NCBI GenBank assembly: GCA_029862935.1
Contig: JAOTWK010000135.1
Coordinates: forward strand, 1 to 8,503
Origin: Gemmatimonadota bacterium
GTDB taxonomy: Bacteria; Gemmatimonadota; Gemmatimonadetes; Gemmatimonadales; GWC2-71-9
Reading direction: 5' to 3'
DNA length: 8,503 bases
Shown: in pieces, positions 1-6,112 of the stretch
Layout: every line of letters starts with the position of its first letter
Numbering within the stretch: the stretch's first letter is position 1
Program-made: the position numbers and the translations under genes
The notes under the pieces: generated by a model
Database searches by the model: none
What the model was told of the DNA's origin: nothing
Seen by the model: only the letters and a program-made list of their open reading frames with translations

Positions 1-349
1 GGAGCACCAAATGCGGACGTATTCCCGTGGCAGCGATCCGCGGGCGCCCACAGAGATCGTGGCCAATATCTGGGACTGGGATCCAGAGTGGACGGTCGTC
101 TGGTATGAAGGGGGCGACCGGCGAGGTCCCATGGCGCGGCGCACCGGTCTGGACCCGCTGAGCGCCACACTCCACACAGGGCCGGAGCTTCCGCCCCGCC
201 GGACGTCGGTGGAACCGTATGCCACAGGCCATCTGTTCTATGCACCAGTTGCCGAAGGTGCGCGTGGTCTCCGTGTGGAGGCGACCGACCGGTTCGGGCG
301 CACGTATGCGGCGAGTGTGCCGGACGTGGAGCCCCGGTCGTCGCGGTAG
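1..349 (+). CDS. Calcineurin-like phosphoesterase, C-terminal domain (5'-truncated)
   Basis: This is the 3' end of a gene that begins before the window. The reading frame is open back to base 2, so the ATG at 11 is an internal Met and not a start. The visible 115 residues match the C-terminal domain that follows the metallophosphatase domain in one group of calcineurin-like phosphoesterases (the MetallophosC family). Recognisable stretches are ANIWDWDPEW, the GLDPLS segment, GHLFYAP and the closing ATDRFGRTY. The catalytic metal-binding half (Asp/His/Asn motifs) lies outside the window, so activity and substrate cannot be judged. Full-length relatives are usually secreted or periplasmic and of unknown substrate. 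The gene ends at TAG (347-349), and a short GC-rich hairpin follows within 5 bases. Family assignment is from remembered consensus, but the match is strong along the whole fragment. Confidence 0.85.
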   Translation, partial: EHQMRTYSRGSDPRAPTEIVANIWDWDPEWTVVWYEGGDRRGPMARRTGLDPLSATLHTGPELPPRRTSVEPYATGHLFYAPVAEGARGLRVEATDRFGRTYAASVPDVEPRSSR

Positions 350-353
350 CGGA

Positions 354-375
354 GCCCGGTTTGACGCGACCGGGC
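354..375 (+). terminator. GC-rich stem-loop after the phosphoesterase gene (possible terminator)
   Basis: A perfect 7-bp inverted repeat, GCCCGGT at 354-360 and ACCGGGC at 369-375, encloses an 8-base loop and starts 4 bases after the stop codon at 349. The position suits a transcript end, but the bases that follow are GC-rich and there is no T tract. It is therefore not a standard Rho-independent terminator. It could be an mRNA 3'-end stabiliser or a weak terminator. The rest of the 350-591 gap shows no convincing gene or promoter. Confidence 0.3.
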
Positions 376-591
376 GGCGGCGTAGCTTCTCGAAGTGCGC
401 CACACCGTTTCCAAGCTCCTCTGGTGCAAGGGGGACCATGGCGAAGCACGCGCTGATACCGGCGATCGGAACTGCCAGTGGGGTCACCGGCTGTCAGCTG
501 GGTGTCGCGGCGCAGGCAGGCCGACCGTCGTGGCAGATCGCCTCGACGATGCGTAGCTCGGACATCCCACTACACGCGTAGCCCCACGGAT

Positions 592-1428
592 ATGGCCATC
601 ATCACACTGTCCAAAGGGGCCTTCAGCGGCGTCGAGGGGCTGGCGAATCAGCTCGGCGACATGCTGGGGTACGAAGTGACATCGCGTGAACAGCTGCTGA
701 GCACCGCGGCACGCGAGTTCGGCGTGTCGAAGAGTGAGATTCAGTCGGCGTTGATGCACAAGCCCGGGTTTCTCGAAGGCCGTGGTCTCAAGAAGCTTCA
801 CTACGTCTATTGCGTCCAGGCGGCGATTGCACGTGCGGTGCAGCGAGACAACGTCGTGTATCACGGCGAGGCCGGTCACGTGTTGCTCGCCGGCATCCCG
901 CACCACCTGCGGGTGCGTGTGGTCGGCGCGCTCGACGCTCGTATCGACGCCGCCATGCAGCAGTGCGACTTGCCGCGGGAAAAGGCGATCCAGTACCTGA
1001 AGGAACTGGACGAGAAGCGCAATACCTGGCTCAAGTGGATACACGGTGTCGATATGAATGACCCCGCCACGTACGACCTCGTGATCAACTTGGAGCGCGT
1101 GCCGGTCTCCGGAGCAGCCGGCCTCGTCGCGGAGACGGCGCGGCGGGACTTCCCAACGACGCCGGCGTCGCAGAAGATCGTCGACGATCTCGTGCTGGCC
1201 AGTGCCGTGCGCGCCAAGATCGGGCTGGAGCCGGGAGTGTCGGACGACAGGATGCAGGTCGCGGCAAACGACGGAGTCGTCATCATCACCACCAACGTTC
1301 GGTATCTCGCGAATGCGGACAAGGTCCGGGAATTGGTGTCCCAACTACCCGGATTCCGTGACATCGAGTTCCGGGAAGGCACGCAGCTCAAGCCCTCCCC
1401 CCTACCGCGATCAGCGGTAAGAGGTTAG
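592..1428 (+). CDS. Cytidylate-kinase-like protein with C-terminal BON domain
   Basis: A 278-residue cytoplasmic protein with two parts. Residues 1-190 resemble the cytidylate-kinase-like family (PF13189 type): MAIITLSKGAFSG at the N-terminus, then LGYEVTSREQLL, a central helix leading into DNVVYHGEAGHVLL, the LRVRVVGALDARI segment and YDLVINLERV. Residues 193-264 look like a BON domain (SQKIVDDLVLASAVRAKIGL, then DGVVIITTNVRYLANADKVRELVSQLPGF), a small fold linked to membrane or phospholipid association. The frame is open upstream to about 478, but the ATG at 592 begins exactly at the family N-terminus, so I chose it; there is no strong ribosome-binding site in front. The nucleotide-binding loop appears degenerate: the usual Ser-Gly-Gly-Lys/Arg-type segment reads Ser12-Gly13-Val14-Glu15, with no basic residue. 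True CMP kinase activity is therefore doubtful, and a regulatory or stress role is as likely. A terminator follows at 1486-1523. Confidence 0.85.
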   Translation: MAIITLSKGAFSGVEGLANQLGDMLGYEVTSREQLLSTAAREFGVSKSEIQSALMHKPGFLEGRGLKKLHYVYCVQAAIARAVQRDNVVYHGEAGHVLLAGIPHHLRVRVVGALDARIDAAMQQCDLPREKAIQYLKELDEKRNTWLKWIHGVDMNDPATYDLVINLERVPVSGAAGLVAETARRDFPTTPASQKIVDDLVLASAVRAKIGLEPGVSDDRMQVAANDGVVIITTNVRYLANADKVRELVSQLPGFRDIEFREGTQLKPSPLPRSAVRG

Positions 1429-1429
1429 C

Positions 1430-1443
1430 TTACGCCTGCGTAA
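1430..1443. repeat. Short near-palindrome just after the kinase-like gene
   Basis: TTACGC at 1430-1435 and GCGTAA at 1438-1443 form a 6-bp inverted repeat around a 2-base centre, starting one base after the stop codon of the kinase-like gene. It could be a protein-binding site or a small hairpin. The terminator proper is about 45 bases further on. Its size makes chance occurrence possible. Confidence 0.25.
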
Positions 1444-1485
1444 TGCGTGCTGAAGGCGGCACGCCTGAACACCAGGGAAACTGCA

Positions 1486-1523
1486 AGGGGATCTGGCTTC
1501 GCGCGGATCCTCTCGTTTTTCTT
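1486..1523 (+). terminator. Rho-independent terminator of the kinase-like gene
   Basis: The arms AGGGGATC (1486-1493) and GATCCTCT (1506-1513) pair over 8 bp with one G-U pair. The 12-base loop between them can form a little further pairing. The stem is followed after two bases by TTTTTCTT (1516-1523). Stem plus T tract, 58 bases after the stop codon at 1428, is the standard layout of an intrinsic terminator. It separates the kinase-like gene from the cold-shock gene, so the cold-shock promoter should lie after about 1524. Confidence 0.55.
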
Positions 1524-1537
1524 AAATCCACGCTGAA

Positions 1538-1616
1538 CTGGGCGGCCACGAGCCGATCCAAATCAGCAGCCCAGCGCGGGGGCGATCAACCGCGAAAGAC
1601 AGATGCACGATCGGCT
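1538..1616 (+). promoter_or_regulatory. Structured leader of the cold-shock gene (candidate)
   Basis: Between the upstream terminator and the cold-shock start there are two inverted repeats. One pairs CTGGGC (1538-1543) with GCCCAG (1569-1574). The other pairs AGCCGATC (1551-1558) with GATCGGCT (1609-1616). The helices are interleaved, so an RNA spanning both would form either a pseudoknot-like fold or one helix at a time. Long structured leaders that change shape with temperature are known for E. coli cspA, and this position would fit such a role. I found no convincing -35/-10 pair or classical cold box here, so where transcription starts, and whether both arms are transcribed, is unknown. 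Confidence 0.3.
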
Positions 1617-1655
1617 GGTACGGCACACCCGGACTCCGACGTTCATCAGCACTAC

Positions 1656-1663
1656 AAGAGGAG
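1656..1663 (+). promoter_or_regulatory. Strong ribosome-binding site of the cold-shock gene
   Basis: AAGAGGAG lies 6 bases before the ATG at 1670. It is the clearest Shine-Dalgarno sequence in the window and fixes the cold-shock start. Most other genes here have weak or no Shine-Dalgarno sequence, which suggests this gene is translated at a high rate. Confidence 0.75.
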
Positions 1664-1669
1664 TACGGA

Positions 1670-1882
1670 ATGCGTACGACTGGCACAGTAAAATGGTTCA
1701 ACGACGGCAAGGGCTTCGGCTTCATCACACGCGATGACGGCGAGAAAGACTGCTTCGTCCATCACTCGGCGATTCAGGCCGAGGGGTTCAAGTCGCTGAA
1801 GGAAGGCGAGCGCGTGGAGTTCGACGTCGTGCAGGGTCAGAAGGGCCCGGCGGCGGAGAACGTTTCGAAGGTTGCTGGCTGA
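1670..1882 (+). CDS. Cold-shock protein (CspA family)
   Basis: A complete 70-residue cold-shock domain protein, the usual length for the family. It is a small beta-barrel that binds single-stranded RNA and DNA and melts RNA secondary structure. Both nucleic-acid-binding motifs are present: RNP1 as KGFGFITRD (residues 14-22) and RNP2 as DCFVHHSAI (27-35), preceded by the typical [11 protein letters not shown]. The second half ([26 protein letters not shown]) is also standard. The start is set by a strong ribosome-binding site 6 bases upstream. A perfect hairpin terminator follows 28 bases after the stop and another terminator lies upstream, so this looks like a single-gene transcription unit. 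Whether it is cold-inducible or constitutive cannot be told from the protein, because bacteria often carry several paralogues. Confidence 0.97.
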   Translation: MRTTGTVKWFNDGKGFGFITRDDGEKDCFVHHSAIQAEGFKSLKEGERVEFDVVQGQKGPAAENVSKVAG

Positions 1883-1910
1883 GCTGATCCTGGCTCATGT
1901 TGGCTGAGTG

Positions 1911-1946
1911 GGGGCCGCCTCGATTCTTCGAGGCGGCCCCGTTTTC
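1911..1946 (+). terminator. Rho-independent terminator of the cold-shock gene
   Basis: A perfect 13-bp stem is formed by 1911-1923 (GGGGCCGCCTCGA) and 1928-1940 (TCGAGGCGGCCCC). It has a 4-base loop (TTCT) and is followed by GTTTTCTT. This is a textbook intrinsic terminator for plus-strand transcription, 28 bases after the cold-shock stop. It lies between convergent genes. On the minus strand no T tract follows the same hairpin, so it probably acts mainly on the cold-shock transcript, though it may also protect the 3' end of the opposing transcript, which ends at 1988. Confidence 0.92.
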
Positions 1947-1987
1947 TTGCCCTTGGACGTGTGGCCGTTCGGCGGGTGTGGCGCCGG

Positions 1988-3004
1988 CTATGAAGGACGG
2001 ATGGTCTCTGCCACTTCGAGGTCCGTGGGCTCGAACTGCATCGAGTTGAGCGACCGATATGCCGCTTCCACCACCGCGAGATCTCTGCGTGCCACGTCGA
2101 GCGACGTCAACGGCGGCGAGCCGTCGCGCATGCACGCCACGAGGTGGCGCCACATCCCGCGGTATCCCATGAGGTCCAACAGTCCCGGGGGACGCATCCG
2201 GTAGCGACGCCCGAGCACCGCGGCGAACACCCCGTTGCTCTCGAAGTGGATGTTGCCCTGCGTTCCCAGGATCCGCGACATCCCGAGTCCGGCAATTCGG
2301 CTCCTGGTGTTCCATGAGTGGAAGAGACGGCCGACCGGTCCGTCGTCGAACGTGACGAGAATGTCGAGTGCGTCCTCCAGCGGGGCCAGAGGCACGCGGT
2401 TGGTGGGTCTCGCGGCAGCCACGCTACGCGGCACGCCGCCCAGCTCGCACAACAGGTGTACCCAGTGGACCCCTCCCTCGAGCAGCGCTCCGCCACCCAT
2501 CATGGCCGCGTTGGCTCGCCAGCCATCGGTCTTGTTGCTCCCGGCGCGGCTGATCTCGATGAACTGTGGCGTGCCGATGTCTCCCCGACTGATCCACGTT
2601 CTGAGGACCGCCAGCAGCGGTTTGAATCGGTAGTTCTCCGCGACCATCGCGAACACGCCGTGCTGGCGAGCAGCGGCGCTGATTTGATCGAGCTCGGTCA
2701 CACTGCGTGCCGCGGGTTTCTCCACCACGATCGCCTTGCCCGACTGTGCGGCCAGCACGGCGTGTTCCAGATGAAGCGCGGGTGGCGTGCAGATGAACAC
2801 GACATCGACGTCGGGATGTGCGCAGGCGGCGTCGTAGCTCCCAAAAGCATGGCGCCCGCGGTAGCGACGGCGGAACGACTCGGCCCGTTCGAGCGATCGG
2901 CTGGCGAACGAGAGTTTGACCCCAGCTCCCAGGCTCCGCGCCACCCGGCTGTGGAGCCGTGCGACGCTGCCACATCCCAATAGACACACTTCGAGGGCGC
3001 TCAT
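1988..3004 (-). CDS. Gfo/Idh/MocA-family NAD(P)-dependent oxidoreductase
   Basis: A full-length (338-residue) member of the Gfo/Idh/MocA family, cytoplasmic enzymes that oxidise or reduce sugars, inositols and related polyols with NAD(P). The N-terminal Rossmann fold carries GCGSVA (residues 10-15) for dinucleotide binding. DVDVVFICTPPALH is followed by the family EKP motif (E95-K96-P97), whose Lys is catalytic in the family. AENYRFKP (123-129) and LLEGGVHWVHLL (174-185, His180) are the usual C-terminal-domain landmarks. No signal peptide is visible. The ATG at 3004 overlaps the TGA of the preceding GMC gene by 4 bases, with no clear Shine-Dalgarno sequence, which implies translational coupling and a shared pathway. 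The substrate cannot be read from the sequence; a sugar or cyclitol, free or nucleotide-linked, is the likely class. It is the last gene of the minus-strand block and converges on the cold-shock gene. Confidence 0.92.
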   Translation of the reverse strand: MSALEVCLLGCGSVARLHSRVARSLGAGVKLSFASRSLERAESFRRRYRGRHAFGSYDAACAHPDVDVVFICTPPALHLEHAVLAAQSGKAIVVEKPAARSVTELDQISAAARQHGVFAMVAENYRFKPLLAVLRTWISRGDIGTPQFIEISRAGSNKTDGWRANAAMMGGGALLEGGVHWVHLLCELGGVPRSVAAARPTNRVPLAPLEDALDILVTFDDGPVGRLFHSWNTRSRIAGLGMSRILGTQGNIHFESNGVFAAVLGRRYRMRPPGLLDLMGYRGMWRHLVACMRDGSPPLTSLDVARRDLAVVEAAYRSLNSMQFEPTDLEVAETIRPS

Positions 3005-4575
3005 GGCCGTTTGCCCGCGACCCGGTCATCCCAACGCTCGACGAGATGCGCACCCACGCGAAATGCGTTGGCAGCGATCGTGAGGCTGGGATTCACTCCG
3101 CCTGACGTCGGCATGAAGCTCGCATCGACGACGGCGAGGTTCGGGATGCCGTGAAAGCCGCACCACGGATCCAGCACCGAGGTCGTTGGATCGTCGCCGA
3201 ATCGACAGGTTCCGAGCGCGTGCGAGTACGTGTGAATGGGGAGTCGCACGCGCAGGAGCGCGCCGGCCCGACGGAGGATACGCGTTGCCTCGCGATACAG
3301 CGCGTGCCGCGCGTTGTGGTCACGATCCAAGTACCGGTGAAACACCCGCGTCATTGGAATGTCCAGCGCATCGTGGCGCGACACATCCACCTCGACGCGG
3401 TTTTCCTGCTGCGGGAGGTCCTCGGCCATGCACAGGAGGTATGCCTGGAATGGGAGCGCCATCGCAGCGATGCGCCCGATCGGTGGCGGATACGGAGCCT
3501 CGTGTCGCACGAATTCCGGGGGAGGGGTCTGGAGCGCCTGGATCGACCCCCAGGGCCCGTGGGGCTCCTGCCCCGGTCGGCCGAAATAGAAATCGGTGAG
3601 TGCCACTTGTTTGTGGAACATGCGTTCCGGGTTGGTTCGGAACGGAAAGATGCCGATCACGATCCCGCTGCAGTGACGCATCAAGTAACGACCGATCAAT
3701 GGACCGTTGGGAGCCACCTCCGCGAGTCCGGATCGGATCAACAGGGCCGGTGTGTGCAGCGCACCGGCACTGGCGACGAAGATATCCGCGTGCAAGGTCT
3801 CCCGCTCGCCGTTCACGAGGCTCAGGCATTCGACGGCCTCGATGCAATCCCCGGTCCGAACCAATCTGACCGCAACGGTTCGGTCTCGAATCTCGGCACC
3901 CAGCGCTCGTGCTGCTGGCAGGAGCGTGACGGCGAGGTCGTTCTTTGCTTCGATTTTACACGGATATAGATCGCACGTCATGCAGCGAATGCAGGTCGTG
4001 CGTCCATGCGTTGCTTCGAAATTGATCGCCAGGGGGAGTGGGAACGGACGCAGGCCCAGCGATTCGGCTGCCTCGGCGATCTTGCGGGCAGATGTCCCGT
4101 AGGCGGGTGGCCGGACGGCGAACGGTTGCTGTCGTGGCGGTTCGAAGGGATCGCGCCCCGCCACCCCGGCCACCCCGATCTCCCGCTCGGCCTGATCGTA
4201 GTAGGGTGCAAGGTCATCGTAGTCGATGGGCCAGTCCGGACAAGCGGGAAGGGGATCGTCGAATCGCCTTGACGTCACGAAGTCCTGCTCGCGAAGCCGT
4301 AACGACGCCGCCCCATAGAACACGGATTTGCCACCGACCGTCGAATCGGGGAACACAACGGTTCTGCCGCGACGCCCGTCAACTTCATCGCCGCTCTCGC
4401 TGCGGTACTTCTGCTCGATCTGGATGGCGACGGGATCCCAGGCCGAGTCGTCTCGATCAACCCAGCGGCCGCGCTCGATGATGAGCACCCGCCGTCCGGC
4501 CCGCGCGAGGGTGAGCGCAACCGCACTACCCCCAAAGCCGCTCCCTACGATGATGGCGTCGAATCGATTCGGCAT
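3001..4575 (-). CDS. GMC-family FAD-dependent oxidoreductase with four-Cys cluster
   Basis: A 524-residue flavoprotein of the glucose-methanol-choline family, which oxidises alcohol groups of sugars, sterols or other alcohols. The N-terminus has the FAD-binding GSGFGG (residues 11-16) followed by the ERG end of the second beta strand (34-36). STVGGKSVFYGAA (78-90) is the second FAD signature. Near the C-terminus HALGTCRFG (452-460, His452) and GGVNPSLT (492-499, Asn495) supply the family's catalytic His/Asn pair, after which VVDASFMPTSGG is typical. Residues 195-206 hold four cysteines (C195, C198, C201, C206) in a Cys-x2-Cys-x2-Cys-x4-Cys pattern that could bind metal or an iron-sulfur cluster, or form disulfides. 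No Tat or Sec signal is seen, so the protein looks cytoplasmic unless carried by a partner. It starts 63 bases after the DUF457 gene and overlaps the Gfo/Idh gene. The substrate is unknown. Confidence 0.93.
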   Translation of the reverse strand: MPNRFDAIIVGSGFGGSAVALTLARAGRRVLIIERGRWVDRDDSAWDPVAIQIEQKYRSESGDEVDGRRGRTVVFPDSTVGGKSVFYGAASLRLREQDFVTSRRFDDPLPACPDWPIDYDDLAPYYDQAEREIGVAGVAGRDPFEPPRQQPFAVRPPAYGTSARKIAEAAESLGLRPFPLPLAINFEATHGRTTCIRCMTCDLYPCKIEAKNDLAVTLLPAARALGAEIRDRTVAVRLVRTGDCIEAVECLSLVNGERETLHADIFVASAGALHTPALLIRSGLAEVAPNGPLIGRYLMRHCSGIVIGIFPFRTNPERMFHKQVALTDFYFGRPGQEPHGPWGSIQALQTPPPEFVRHEAPYPPPIGRIAAMALPFQAYLLCMAEDLPQQENRVEVDVSRHDALDIPMTRVFHRYLDRDHNARHALYREATRILRRAGALLRVRLPIHTYSHALGTCRFGDDPTTSVLDPWCGFHGIPNLAVVDASFMPTSGGVNPSLTIAANAFRVGAHLVERWDDRVAGKRP

Positions 4576-4638
4576 TGGTGGCGCCGCCGGTCCTACGACG
4601 GCCCGATCATTCGCACCTCAGCCATCGCGGGGCGCGGA

Positions 4639-5097
4639 TTACAGAACGCCGATGACGAAGAGTCGGTAGATGAAGAATGCCGTGACCGCTCCTTCCAACA
4701 CCCACGCCATCGGCTGCTTGTAATAGCCGATATACATGTCCCATCCCCAATACCCCGTGTCCTTGAACAGCGCCAAGGTCAGTCGCTTGGGATACACGGG
4801 CCAGAAGAGCGGGAGACCCACCGTGCTGCCGATGTCGGCAGCATAGTGCGACACAATTGCCACAAACGTGAACACCGCGTAGTGCGGAGAAATCAGTGCG
4901 ACCACACCGCTCACCAACACCGCGAAGAGAACCGTATGCGTGACCGTACAATGGAATTCGGGTTTGGCGAAACCCGCCTTCACGACCAAGCTGTCGACGT
5001 TGGGCAGCCAGTGCATCCCGACACACAGTGCCACCGTCTTCGGATTCCAATCGTAGGTCGCGATCGAGAGTGCGAGAGGAAGGTGGCCAACCTGCAT
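4639..5097 (-). CDS. YdjM/DUF457-like membrane-bound metal-dependent hydrolase family protein
   Basis: A 152-residue membrane protein resembling the YdjM (DUF457) family, annotated as inner-membrane metal-dependent hydrolases although the reaction is mostly unproven. The family's polar landmarks are visible: His5 near the N-terminus, HWLPNVD (29-35), FHCTVTHT (48-55, matching the usual His-Arg-Gly-x-Thr-His-Ser), and SHYAAD (83-88, matching the His-x3-Asp motif) followed by GLPLFWPVYPKR (94-105). Hydrophobic segments at about 55-70, 72-88 and 131-150 should span the membrane. The ATG at 5097 is supported by CGGAG five bases upstream and by the absence of a good in-frame start further up. It sits in the minus-strand block, 111 bases after the VTT-like gene and 63 bases before the GMC gene. 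The length is somewhat short for the family, but all core motifs are present. Confidence 0.8.
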   Translation of the reverse strand: MQVGHLPLALSIATYDWNPKTVALCVGMHWLPNVDSLVVKAGFAKPEFHCTVTHTVLFAVLVSGVVALISPHYAVFTFVAIVSHYAADIGSTVGLPLFWPVYPKRLTLALFKDTGYWGWDMYIGYYKQPMAWVLEGAVTAFFIYRLFVIGVL

Positions 5098-5102
5098 GCA
5101 AT

Positions 5103-5107
5103 CTCCG
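5103..5107 (-). promoter_or_regulatory. Ribosome-binding site of the DUF457-like gene
   Basis: On the minus strand CGGAG lies 5 bases before the ATG at 5097. This supports that start over other reading frames. The rest of the 5098-5208 gap shows only short GC-rich repeats and no convincing promoter. Confidence 0.5.
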
Positions 5108-5208
5108 TAGTCGGTGTCGTGTCGGTTGTCGACGTCAGCGCGGCAAGAACGCGAGGCTGCGATGCTCCGCTCCGCGGAACCAGCAAACGTGTCCCATGGT
5201 AACGATGC

Positions 5209-5916
5209 TCACTCCGATTCGCTAGCTGTCGCGAGATGCGTGACCGTCGGTCGGCGAATCCGACGAACGAGGCGCTGGAGCAGCACCAGGATCCCGGAGC
5301 CCAGGATGATCGCCAGGAGGATCACGGTGGGCACGCGGAGCACCGCTCCCAGCCACGCGTAGAGGTAGATCCGTGGCAACCTGCCGATTCCCGTCGCGAT
5401 CAGGTAGGGGCGCATTGGATAGGCGTGCAGCACGGCCAGCACGCGCACCACCCAACACGGAAACGGGCTGGCCGCAACCACCACCACGGTCCAGAACGGT
5501 GCACGGGCGAAGAAGCGAACGGCGCTCTGCACGCGTCGATGGTCGCGCAGTCGACTCAATTCGTCGCGATTGAGCACCCACGCATAGATGTGCCAATTCA
5601 CGAACTCCATGTAGACGTAGGTGCTGAGCGCTACGAGGGTCACCCAAATGGCCTTCTCGTACTTGGCCGCTTCCATCACGAGCGGCTCGAGCGCAGCGGG
5701 CAACACGGGGCCCAATGGTCCCGACGCGGGCAGGGACAGGACGGCGAGCCACGCCAGTGGAACGAGCCGTGGGAAGACGAGCGTGAGCGGGATGGCCACG
5801 AGCGCGACCATTCCAATGGCGCGCACCATGAGGTCCCATTGGCGAGAGCCGCGCGGCGCGACGAGGAATCGCCAGGACGTACGGACACGGCCAGCCACGG
5901 TTGCCAGGAAAGTCAC
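5209..5916 (-). CDS. VTT/DedA-like (SNARE-associated-type) membrane protein
   Basis: An approximately 235-residue multi-pass membrane protein. Residues about 135-190 (FARAPFWTVVVVAASPFPCW, then HAYPMRPYLIATGIGRLPRIYLYAWLG) resemble the VTT domain of DedA and TMEM41/VMP1 proteins, a family linked to lipid carrier or phospholipid movement across the membrane. Hydrophobic segments lie near 31-60, 88-114, 141-165 and 192-215, and the C-terminus is basic then polar. The start is uncertain. The frame is open to a TTG at 6081, but the extra 55 residues look non-coding (low hydrophobicity, rich in Arg/Ser/Thr) and would fill the divergent promoter region. I prefer the GTG at 5916, which has GAGGG four bases upstream; the ATG at 5829 is a second option. 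It is the first gene of the minus-strand block and is divergent from the PAP2 gene. Confidence 0.7.
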   Translation of the reverse strand: MTFLATVAGRVRTSWRFLVAPRGSRQWDLMVRAIGMVALVAIPLTLVFPRLVPLAWLAVLSLPASGPLGPVLPAALEPLVMEAAKYEKAIWVTLVALSTYVYMEFVNWHIYAWVLNRDELSRLRDHRRVQSAVRFFARAPFWTVVVVAASPFPCWVVRVLAVLHAYPMRPYLIATGIGRLPRIYLYAWLGAVLRVPTVILLAIILGSGILVLLQRLVRRIRRPTVTHLATASESE

Positions 5917-5920
5917 GAAT

Positions 5921-5925
5921 CCCTC
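5921..5925 (-). promoter_or_regulatory. Ribosome-binding site deciding the VTT-like start
   Basis: On the minus strand GAGGG lies 4 bases before the GTG at 5916. It is the reason for choosing that start over the longer TTG form at 6081, although the spacing is slightly short. Confidence 0.4.
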
Positions 5926-6016
5926 GACGGATCGGTGGTATGGGTGTGACGAAGTGCCCGTCCGATCATGTTGCCGGCGCTCCCCGGTGACGCGTCGACC
6001 TAAGGTACTCCTGGAG

Positions 6017-6035
6017 CCATTGTACGGGCCAATGG
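6017..6035. repeat. Inverted repeat, possible operator
   Basis: CCATTG (6017-6022) and CAATGG (6030-6035) form a perfect 6-bp inverted repeat around 7 bases. It ends one base before a candidate -35 box (6036-6041), a position where a dimeric regulator could act on the PAP2-like promoter. The repeat is short and could be chance. Confidence 0.3.
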
Positions 6036-6063
6036 TTGGCAACCGTGACGGGGCGGGTATCTT
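6036..6063 (+). promoter_or_regulatory. Candidate sigma70-type promoter of the PAP2-like gene
   Basis: TTGGCA (6036-6041, 5 of 6 to consensus) and TATCTT (6058-6063, 4 of 6) are separated by 16 bases. Transcription would start near 6070 and give a leader of roughly 40 bases before the ATG at 6113. This is a sequence match only. Confidence 0.35.
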
Positions 6064-6112
6064 CACCGGACCATCGGTCAAATGTCTGGACTACGCCTCA
6101 CTGGATCGTAGC

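Larger units (their letters stand above)
5917..6112. promoter_or_regulatory. Divergent intergenic region between VTT-like and PAP2-like genes
   Basis: About 196 bases separate the preferred start of the VTT-like gene (5916) from that of the PAP2-like gene (6113). It holds a plausible plus-strand promoter (6036-6063), a 6-7-6 inverted repeat (6017-6035), an 8-bp palindrome GACGCGTC (5989-5996) and, on the minus strand, a TACAAT box (6019-6024) without a good -35 partner. Both flanking genes encode membrane proteins of lipid-linked families, so shared control is plausible. The minus-strand frame remains open through most of this region, so part of it could be coding if the VTT-like gene starts earlier. 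Confidence 0.4.

Noticed and set aside
361..388. TTGACG then TAGCTT with a 16-base spacer, as a promoter for the kinase-like gene
   Set aside because: The -10 match is only 3 of 6, and the -35 lies in the loop of the hairpin at 354-375; not strong enough to list.
484..1344. Long minus-strand open frame (286 codons) opposite the kinase-like gene
   Set aside because: No recognisable domain, His/Arg-rich composition and full overlap with a well-supported gene; it is an antisense shadow common in GC-rich DNA.
1508..1513. TCCTCT complementary to the cold-shock ribosome-binding site, as an anti-Shine-Dalgarno element
   Set aside because: Only 6 bases, and it lies in the upstream terminator stem, probably outside the cold-shock transcript.
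1443..1691. Small plus-strand open frame across the gap before the cold-shock gene
   Set aside because: It contains the terminator and cold-shock leader, overlaps the cold-shock start in another frame and has no ribosome-binding site or domain.
1875..1908. Direct repeat of TGGCTGAG after the cold-shock gene
   Set aside because: Two 8-base copies only, one inside the end of the coding sequence; likely chance.
2318..2983. Plus-strand open frame opposite the Gfo/Idh gene
   Set aside because: Low-complexity shadow; the minus strand carries a complete Rossmann-fold enzyme with all motifs.
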